DNA of 9,212 nucleotides from Gammaproteobacteria bacterium (GTDB taxonomy: Bacteria > Pseudomonadota > Gammaproteobacteria > Steroidobacterales > Steroidobacteraceae). Made by a program: the position numbers and the translations under genes. The notes beneath the pieces were generated by a model. It was not told the DNA's origin. It did no database searches and saw only the letters and a program-made list of their open reading frames with translations. The DNA lies in the NCBI GenBank assembly GCA_030040235.1, contig JASHUC010000364.1, positions 1 to 9,212 on the forward strand, in the 5' to 3' direction. Below, in pieces: positions 1 to 4,701 of this stretch (positions are counted from its first letter, which is position 1; each line of letters opens with the position of its first letter).

Positions 1-6
1 TTCGGC

Positions 7-34
7 TTGAGCATCGGGACGCGCCGCCTATAAT
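7..34 (+). promoter_or_regulatory. Sigma-70 type promoter of the tRNA-Glu gene
   Basis: A perfect -10 box TATAAT lies at 29-34 and a near-consensus -35 box TTGAGC at 7-12, separated by 16 bp. Transcription would start near 41, about 27 bp before the mature tRNA. The stretch after the -10 box is rich in G and C, as is common in stable-RNA promoters under stringent control; that regulation is inferred from base content only. Confidence 0.75.
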
Positions 35-67
35 ACCGCGCTCCTTCGCCCGCACCCCCAAACGTGC

Positions 68-143
68 GCTCCCTTCGTCTAGAGGCCTAGGACATAGCCC
101 TCTCAAGGCTGTAACACGGGTTCGAATCCCGTAGGGAGCGCCA
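68..143 (+). tRNA. tRNA-Glu, anticodon CUC, CCA encoded
   Basis: The sequence folds as a full cloverleaf. The 7-bp acceptor stem pairs 68-74 with 133-139, the discriminator is G140, and CCA is encoded at 141-143. The anticodon stem pairs 95-99 with 107-111 (one G-U pair at its outer end). It carries the loop CTCTCAA, so the anticodon is CTC (102-104), reading GAG (Glu). The T arm has the standard GTTCGAATC core (120-128), and the D arm resembles tRNA-Glu of Proteobacteria. CUC is the G-ending-codon isoacceptor; another tRNA-Glu with anticodon UUC is expected elsewhere in the genome. The gene points toward the 3' end of hipA, 91 bp away. That gap shows no clear terminator, only an 8-bp direct repeat TCCGGGTA at 189-196 and 200-207. 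Confidence 0.96.
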
Positions 144-234
144 ATAACATCAAGTACTTATCTACCACATCGCGTCGCAGCAAACACATCCGGGTAAGTT
201 CCGGGTAGGTTGGAGCGAGCAAGCGCCTGAAGTG

Positions 235-1554
235 CTATCGGCGCGTGGGCTTTCGCCCGACCGTGCCATGCCCCGCCGTTATGGACGCCAGTCGCTTACG
301 GGCGCGCTCGATGAGCGCTTCTGCCAGGGGTGCAATCGCGCGCTCCGGCAGTCCGTCCGTAAGGGCCTGAGCACGTGCAGCAGAGATCTCGTCGGGCAGC
401 GCTTTGGCCATTTCAAGGAGCATGCCGATGACATGCTCCTCGTCGAGTGCGCAAGCGCGAGCCAGCTTCCGCCAATCGGCCGCGCTCACTCGAGCGAACT
501 CGTAATGATCACCAATCTTCATTGAGAGCCGCTGCGCGACCAGATCCGGATAGGGAAGTTGGCTGGACAGATCGTAAAGTGGGGCGAGCCGGATCTCATC
601 GCCCGCGTCGATGAGAAGCGAATAGTTCTTCGCGTGGGCATCGGTCCCCCCAATGAGCCAGTTGAACATGTTCGCCTTCAGGAACCGTTCAACGTCAACC
701 TTGGGGTTGGCACTCACCCGTCGAATGAGAGTGACGATCTGCGTGATGCCAGGGCCGCCATCTTCCTGGTACTTGCTTGTTGGCATCAAGCTCATCGCTT
801 GACAGACGTCCTCTTGATGAATCCGCCTCGGCAGGAGAGATCCTGACAAGGGCGGTAGTCTGTCGAAGCGCTCGACCACAATGTACGGTTGGTCCAGTGC
901 GAGCACGAAGGACTTGGCGGCGGGCATTCCCAGCCGTGCTGCGATGTCCTGACACAGGTGCTCGTTCTCGACGAGGCCGTCAAAGCCTGGGATGCAGGGC
1001 TTGATGATATGCGTCGTGGGTGTGCGCCCGCCTGGGACACCCCATCGATTCGTCCGTCGGTCCCAGTAATAGGCCGTCTTGGCCTGTGCACCGGGGAGGC
1101 TCATCTTGCCGATGTCCCCAGGTCGCCGTACGGCCGAGAAATCGTCGCGCAGCTGGTTTAGCCGTTCGCGGAGCTCGTCGATGCTCATCCAGTCAATCGT
1201 GAGCTTTCGTTGTGATTGAATCTCCGCGCGCTGCTCCGGGGTAACGAATTGGGCGGCTCCCGGAACATCAGCGCCAACATGCGAGAGCAGTTTGAAAGGG
1301 TTGCCCGGCGAGACATGGTACTGCTGCCCCCAGCGTTGCAGCACGTTGGGATTCTCGGGCAACAGGTTCCAGAGATAGGGCCACACGGATTTCTGGGGAT
1401 AGGTGATCTCGGCAAGCGGCATGCTGACCGAGAGGGAATAGCCTCGCGGCGAATCGCGCCAGGCCCTCTCGTAATTCAGGGAGAGACGACCGGACTTCTC
1501 GGCGAGAATGCGCCCTGCGAGCTCCCCTTCGATGAGGACGAGGAGCTCGCTCAC
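235..1554 (-). CDS. hipA: HipA family serine/threonine-protein kinase toxin
   Basis: This 439-residue protein matches the length and full domain order of E. coli HipA: an N-terminal HipA domain (about 1-105) followed by the kinase fold. Visible motifs are the P-loop MSLPGAQAKTA (151-161, with Ser152 at the place of the autophosphorylated Ser150), THIIKP with the ATP-binding Lys185, VERFDR (227-232) and YQEDGGPGI (262-270). The catalytic loop GGTDAHAKN (302-310) holds Asp305 and Asn310, and the metal-binding Asp328 lies in YDLSS. All key kinase residues are present, so it should be active. In E. coli, HipA phosphorylates glutamyl-tRNA synthetase and causes growth arrest and persistence; the target here is inferred. 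The start is GTG at 1554, whose GTGA overlaps the hipB stop by 4 bp. This implies translational coupling, and no strong Shine-Dalgarno sequence is seen. The extra C-terminal tail (about 425-439) is basic and low in complexity. Confidence 0.95.
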   Translation of the reverse strand: MSELLVLIEGELAGRILAEKSGRLSLNYERAWRDSPRGYSLSVSMPLAEITYPQKSVWPYLWNLLPENPNVLQRWGQQYHVSPGNPFKLLSHVGADVPGAAQFVTPEQRAEIQSQRKLTIDWMSIDELRERLNQLRDDFSAVRRPGDIGKMSLPGAQAKTAYYWDRRTNRWGVPGGRTPTTHIIKPCIPGFDGLVENEHLCQDIAARLGMPAAKSFVLALDQPYIVVERFDRLPPLSGSLLPRRIHQEDVCQAMSLMPTSKYQEDGGPGITQIVTLIRRVSANPKVDVERFLKANMFNWLIGGTDAHAKNYSLLIDAGDEIRLAPLYDLSSQLPYPDLVAQRLSMKIGDHYEFARVSAADWRKLARACALDEEHVIGMLLEMAKALPDEISAARAQALTDGLPERAIAPLAEALIERARKRLASITAGHGTVGRKPTRR

Positions 1555-1862
1555 TTGCGCTCGGTCCGCTGCAGTTGACGGAAAACTTCATCAAGCCTTG
1601 ATGGCTCAGAGACGGGGTCATCTTTACTGGACGGCTTCTCCTCGCCTAGGAATGCCCGGAGCTTGAGAGCGTCCAGAACCTTCAGGACCAAACCCAGCTC
1701 GGCCTTGGGGTTGCCAGATTCCAGGTGAATGACCCACTTTCTCCCGACGCCAAGTTGCGCGGCGAGTGCGCTTTGGGAGAGGCCTTGCTCCTGCCGCTTC
1801 AGGCGGACGGCTCTTCCGAGCTGTTCCGTGTTTCGTAAGTTTGTGTCCTTCATGAGGGACAT
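1551..1862 (-). CDS. hipB: HipB family antitoxin and autorepressor (XRE-type HTH)
   Basis: This small protein (103 residues from the chosen start) carries a Cro/C1-type helix-turn-helix: LGRAVRLKRQEQGLSQSALA, then AQLGVGRKWVIHLESG, then the LGLVLKVLDALKL helix. This is the layout of HipB, which neutralises HipA and represses its own operon as a dimer. The tail after the HTH is charged (EEKPSSKDD... to ERTERK-like ending) and longer than that of the 88-residue E. coli protein. The start is uncertain: adjacent ATGs lie at 1865 and 1862, another ATG at 1853, and the frame extends to a TTG at 1883. I chose 1862 because AAGG at 1870-1867 lies 4 bases upstream and the protein then begins MMSLMK. 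It forms an operon with hipA through a 4-bp stop/start overlap. If the 1862 start is right, the operator at 1844-1861 lies within the first codons. Confidence 0.9.
   Translation of the reverse strand: MSLMKDTNLRNTEQLGRAVRLKRQEQGLSQSALAAQLGVGRKWVIHLESGNPKAELGLVLKVLDALKLRAFLGEEKPSSKDDPVSEPSRLDEVFRQLQRTERK
1844..1861. promoter_or_regulatory. HipB-type operator, gene-proximal site
   Basis: Perfect TGTCC-N8-GGACA inverted repeat of 18 bp. It has the same architecture as the E. coli HipB operator (TATCC-N8-GGATA) with one base changed in each arm. It lies over the hipB translation start region. Confidence 0.65.
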
Positions 1863-1864
1863 CA

Positions 1865-1887
1865 TACCTTGTATCCCCGACAAGGTA
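1865..1887 (-). promoter_or_regulatory. 8-bp inverted repeat covering the hipB Shine-Dalgarno sequence
   Basis: TACCTTGT (1887-1880 on the - strand) and ACAAGGTA (1872-1865) are perfectly complementary around a 7-base loop. In the mRNA the 3' arm contains AAGG (1870-1867) and the A of the first ATG, so the hairpin would hide the ribosome binding site of hipB. The same bases also contain a degraded operator, TATCC-N8-GTACA, at 1872-1889. The repeat may therefore act as DNA, as RNA, or as both. Confidence 0.5.
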
Positions 1888-1889
1888 CA

Positions 1890-1907
1890 TGTTCCTTTTA
1901 AAGGACA
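1890..1907. promoter_or_regulatory. HipB-type operator, middle site
   Basis: TGTTC-N8-GGACA, 18 bp. The symmetry runs through the centre (TGTtCCTTT facing TAAAGGACA), with a single mismatch. It directly abuts the degraded site at 1872-1889 and lies at the predicted transcription start. Confidence 0.6.
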
Positions 1908-1935
1908 TAATGTGGATATCCCTTATAGAGGACAA
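1907..1935 (-). promoter_or_regulatory. Candidate hipBA promoter
   Basis: On the - strand a -35 box TTGTCC (1935-1930) and a -10 box CATTAT (1912-1907) are separated by 17 bp. Each matches the consensus at four of six positions. The start of transcription would be near 1900, giving a leader of roughly 35 bases before the hipB ATGs. Two of the HipB-like operators overlap it: one covers the -35 box and spacer, the other covers the -10 edge and start site. This is the expected geometry for autorepression. The region is clearly richer in A and T than the flanking genes. Confidence 0.5.
1917..1934. promoter_or_regulatory. HipB-type operator, distal site
   Basis: TATCC-N8-GGACA, 18 bp. One arm is identical to the E. 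coli half-site TATCC and the other to the local GGACA form. It overlaps the proposed -35 box of hipBA. Its start lies 27 bp from that of the middle operator. Confidence 0.6.
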
Positions 1936-1970
1936 CAGATCGACTGAGAAACAGGCCAGAGCGTGCAACT

Positions 1971-2004
1971 GAATAAGCTACCAACTGTACGACAGAATAA
2001 GCTA
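1971..2004. repeat. Two copies of GAATAAGCTA, 24 bp apart
   Basis: GAATAAGCTA occurs at 1971-1980 and again at 1995-2004, and CAACTG is likewise repeated just before and after the first copy. The repeats lie between the hipBA control region and the ligase start. They may be a regulator binding pair or a small duplication; no promoter for the ligase could be assigned with confidence. Confidence 0.45.
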
Positions 2005-2042
2005 TGCACAAGGTGGTCCTCGCCGCCGCCGTGAGCTAACGC

Positions 2043-3407
2043 ATGCCTTCGCGACTCGCGATCACGATTGGGAAGCTCCGTGAGTTTCGCCGCAATGCGT
2101 CCATGACGCGCACGCAGTTCGAGGAGATGAAGCTCGTCAAGTTTCGCGGCCTCGCACGGTACGCCGCGGAGAAGTCGCCCTACTATTCCCAGGTCGTGGC
2201 AGAGCACCGGATCGACCTCGAGCGCTGCACACCGCGCGACTTCCCGCCACTCACAAAGGCGGCGCTGATGGCGAACTTCGACCGCATCGCCACCGACCGG
2301 CGCATCACCAAACGAGGCATTGCGGAGTTTCTCACCCGATCGCGCGACCCAAACGATCGGTTCCTCGACAAGTTTCGCGTCCTGCACACTTCGGGAACCT
2401 CCGGCGAGGTCGGCTATTTCGTCTACTCGCCGGAGGATTGGGCGCGCGGCACCGCCCTTGCCATGCGTTCTCGAGGCAATCGCCCACGAGCACGCAGGGC
2501 GCGACGGCTGCGTCGATTGCGCCTCGCGTACTACGGCGCCGTTGGCGGACATTTCGCAGGCGTCACCATGGTGAGCGGCGCCACCCGTGGCCTCGCAAGA
2601 CTCCTCGTCAAGGCGCGACTCTACGAGGTCAACAGCCCCCTGCCGGAGACCGTCGCTGCGCTCAATCGCTTTCAGCCTGACATCCTCGCGGGCTACACCG
2701 GGGCGCTCACGCTGCTCGCCGAAAAGCAGCGTGCGGGGATCTTGCGCATCGCGCCAGTCTCGGTCGGCACGGCCGGAGAGAGTATGAGCGCGACCGACAA
2801 GCAGATTCTCGAGGAAGCCTTCGGCTGCCCCGCAAACAATGGGTACGGGAGCAGCGAGCACCTGATGATGGGGGTCGCGCTGCCCGGAGGCGCCTCGATG
2901 CTGCTGCTCGACGATGATCTCATCTACGAGCCCCGCGAAGATCACACGCTCGTCACGAACCTCTTCAACTACACGCTGCCGCTCATTCGCTACCGCATGG
3001 CCGATATTTTGCGACCGGTTGCGAGGCCAACTGATCACAGCTCACCCTATCTCGAGATCGAGAGCCTGGTCGGGCGCAGCGAAATGATGCCGCGATTCGT
3101 AAACGAGGATGGTCAGGATGACTTCCTGAGTCCGCACACCATCAACGAGATCTTCGTCCGGGGTGTCTCGCGCTTTCAGATGCGCCTCGTGGATGAGACC
3201 GCTTTTCGCTTCGCGGTCTGCCTTGATGCCACCCTTGCGGAAGCCGGGCGTGGGGAGGTGGTGCGCGCTGTCGAGGCGCGCCTCGCCGAGATCCTGCAGC
3301 AGAAGAGAATGCGGAATGTGCGCTTCACGGTAGAGGTCGTCGATGACATTCCTTTGAATCCGCAGAGCCGCAAGTTTCGCTTGATCGTCAAGGAGGCGTC
3401 ACGCTAG
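2043..3407 (+). CDS. PaaK/CapK-like adenylate-forming ligase
   Basis: This 454-residue cytoplasmic protein looks like the phenylacetate-CoA ligase / CapK branch of the ANL superfamily, whose members activate a carboxylic acid as an acyl-AMP. Motifs in order are the ATP-binding loop HTSGTSGEVGY (115-125), NGYGSSE (266-272), TNLFNYTLPLIRYRMAD (305-321, with the ribose-contacting Asp321) and the C-terminal DIPLNPQSRKFRL. In the last of these, Lys444 sits where the catalytic lysine is expected. The N-terminal part (LARYAAEKSPYY, 37-48) is also typical. An in-frame TAA lies two codons upstream of ATG 2043, so this is the first possible start; the Shine-Dalgarno sequence is poor, and ATG 2103 is an alternative. 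Residues 142-160 are unusually rich in arginine. No phenylacetate genes are nearby. The convergent nucleotidyltransferase suggests a surface-polysaccharide role like that proposed for CapK proteins, but the substrate is unknown. Confidence 0.85.
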   Translation: MPSRLAITIGKLREFRRNASMTRTQFEEMKLVKFRGLARYAAEKSPYYSQVVAEHRIDLERCTPRDFPPLTKAALMANFDRIATDRRITKRGIAEFLTRSRDPNDRFLDKFRVLHTSGTSGEVGYFVYSPEDWARGTALAMRSRGNRPRARRARRLRRLRLAYYGAVGGHFAGVTMVSGATRGLARLLVKARLYEVNSPLPETVAALNRFQPDILAGYTGALTLLAEKQRAGILRIAPVSVGTAGESMSATDKQILEEAFGCPANNGYGSSEHLMMGVALPGGASMLLLDDDLIYEPREDHTLVTNLFNYTLPLIRYRMADILRPVARPTDHSSPYLEIESLVGRSEMMPRFVNEDGQDDFLSPHTINEIFVRGVSRFQMRLVDETAFRFAVCLDATLAEAGRGEVVRAVEARLAEILQQKRMRNVRFTVEVVDDIPLNPQSRKFRLIVKEASR

Positions 3408-3485
3408 AGCTAGAGGCCGTGCGGACCTCGTGTCCCTCGTGGACGCGGGGGTGCGATCGCGTTACGGCTCGTTGGTACCTGACTT

Positions 3486-4466
3486 TCAGCCGACACGCTC
3501 GCTCAAGGAACGCGCGTGCTGCGCCGCGAGGCTCAGGTAGCCCATGCCCGTACGCACCCAGTGTCCAAGATCGGCACGAGGTGCGCGCTGCAGCGTCTCC
3601 GCCACGCGCCGTGGCGTGCCGAGATCGCTCCAACCGCAGTGCGGGACGGGAAGCACCCGCAGCTTCGCCTCCTGGCCCGGCAGGATATCGCGTGAGAAAT
3701 CGACGGCCGGAAGCCTTCCGTAGAGTTCGGCGACAGCGCGCCCGTCGTCCGCCGACTGAAAGCCGCGCTGAACGGCGATTCGCATCGCCTCGACGATGTC
3801 CGGGATCCGCTCTCGGAACAGAGTGAGCAGAGCCTGCCCCGAGGCGGCCACGATGAAGGCATTCCAGAGCGCACCCCCGCGAACCAGTTGGCGTGCCTGA
3901 GCAACCGGCGGCTTCTCGACGAAACGCTCGACCAGGAACGCTCCCCGGCCATCCGCGGGGCCCGGAACGATGTATCCGAGCTCCGCATCCGGCTCCTCGG
4001 GCTCGAACCCAAGAAGCATCGTATCGTTGAAGCGCGACCGCAGCTGCTCGGCGACATCGCGGAGCGAGGCGGCGAGGATTGCTTCATCGCGAACGTGGTG
4101 ATCGGATGGCAGCAGAACGATCTGGGCCGCGGGGTCACGGATCAGGGTGTGCAGAAGTGGCAGGAGGATGCCGATGGCCGTGCCGCGATTCTCCGGCTGT
4201 GAGATGAGGTTCGCGGCTGAGAGCGACGAGAGCTGCGGCTCCCAGTACCGACGGTGCTGCTCGGCGACTACCGCACAGGTGCGAGCATCGCTCGCGACGC
4301 CTCGCGCCCGCCGCAGCGCTTCATGGAGCAGCGAGGGTCCCTCGTACAGTGAGCAGAACTGTTTGGGTATGGCCGCGCCCGATGGGACGGTGGTCAGACT
4401 TCGCAACCGGCTCCCCTCGCCCGCCGCCAGAACCAGCGCCCAGGTATCGTCTGCGTCGTCTTGCAT
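3486..4466 (-). CDS. Mannose-1-phosphate guanylyltransferase-like sugar nucleotidyltransferase
   Basis: This 326-residue cytoplasmic enzyme has the nucleotidyltransferase fold that joins a sugar 1-phosphate to an NTP, releasing pyrophosphate. Visible motifs are the signature loop LVLAAGEGSRL (11-21), PKQF (34-37), QPENRGTA (90-97), LLPSDHHV (118-125), ELGYIVPG (162-169), FVEKP (182-186), LWNAFIV (200-206) and GWSDLGT (278-284). PKQF, PSDH, VEKP and WSDLG are those of GDP-mannose pyrophosphorylases (ManC type). Several diverge: LAAGEGSRL replaces the usual GGGSGTRLWP, and ENRGTA replaces the usual RNTA. GDP-mannose is therefore likely but not certain as product. It is only the transferase domain; the C-terminal isomerase half of bifunctional ManC is absent. 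The start is taken at ATG 4466, with GGAGAG upstream and the fold beginning at once. The frame stays open to 4598 but that extension looks non-conserved and basic. Confidence 0.82.
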   Translation of the reverse strand: MQDDADDTWALVLAAGEGSRLRSLTTVPSGAAIPKQFCSLYEGPSLLHEALRRARGVASDARTCAVVAEQHRRYWEPQLSSLSAANLISQPENRGTAIGILLPLLHTLIRDPAAQIVLLPSDHHVRDEAILAASLRDVAEQLRSRFNDTMLLGFEPEEPDAELGYIVPGPADGRGAFLVERFVEKPPVAQARQLVRGGALWNAFIVAASGQALLTLFRERIPDIVEAMRIAVQRGFQSADDGRAVAELYGRLPAVDFSRDILPGQEAKLRVLPVPHCGWSDLGTPRRVAETLQRAPRADLGHWVRTGMGYLSLAAQHARSLSERVG

Positions 4467-4701
4467 CCTCGGCTCTCCGCGATGGTGAGCTCGGGGCCAC
4501 CGCGAACGGAGCGAGGCCTCGATCCCAATTGCGCGGAAGCTTCGCAGTTCGCGAACTGTGCGAGCCATTCGGAAAAGTACATATTCGACGGAGGACACGC
4601 GGACTCCGACGATGGTCGCCGCCTACGTCTATCTACGCATGCGAAGGGCATGCCATCGGTGCGAATCTAGCTTCAGACGTGTGAGCGTGATTGGACGGCC
4701 C
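4467..4701. promoter_or_regulatory. Divergent intergenic region between the nucleotidyltransferase and heme-c genes
   Basis: These 235 bases must hold the promoters of both outward-facing genes. An AT-richer island (about 4570-4583, AAAAGTACATATTC) is the most likely -10 area, but no convincing -35/-10 pair was found on either strand. The region holds a 14-bp perfect palindrome (4545-4558) and two GCATGC palindromes (4637-4642 and 4648-4653) spaced 11 bp, one helical turn. Open frames from both genes extend into it but show no conserved protein sequence. Confidence 0.5.
4545..4558. promoter_or_regulatory. 14-bp perfect palindrome CAGTTCGCGAACTG, candidate operator
   Basis: The two 7-base arms are exactly complementary with no spacer, and the site sits about 80 bp upstream of the nucleotidyltransferase start in the divergent region. 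A dimeric repressor is the natural reader of such a site. No regulator gene is adjacent, so its identity is unknown. Confidence 0.4.

Noticed and set aside
189..207. TCCGGGTA direct repeat downstream of the tRNA as an attachment site
   Set aside because: It is only 8 bp, does not match the tRNA 3' end, and no integrase is present.
1923..3038. A 371-codon open frame on the - strand opposite the PaaK/CapK-like gene
   Set aside because: It is antisense to a gene with clear motifs, has a charged low-complexity composition without recognisable domains, and is explained by high-GC codon bias.
3422..3446. GGAC-CTCGT-GTCC-CTCGT-GGAC, two mutually exclusive hairpins between the convergent ligase and nucleotidyltransferase genes
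   Set aside because: The stems are only 4 bp and no T-run follows on either strand, so it cannot be called a terminator or switch.
4467..4598. N-terminal extension of the nucleotidyltransferase to 4598
   Set aside because: The extension has no fold-related sequence and would cover the divergent promoter region and the palindrome. ATG 4466 has a better upstream signal and places the signature loop near residue 11, as in the family.
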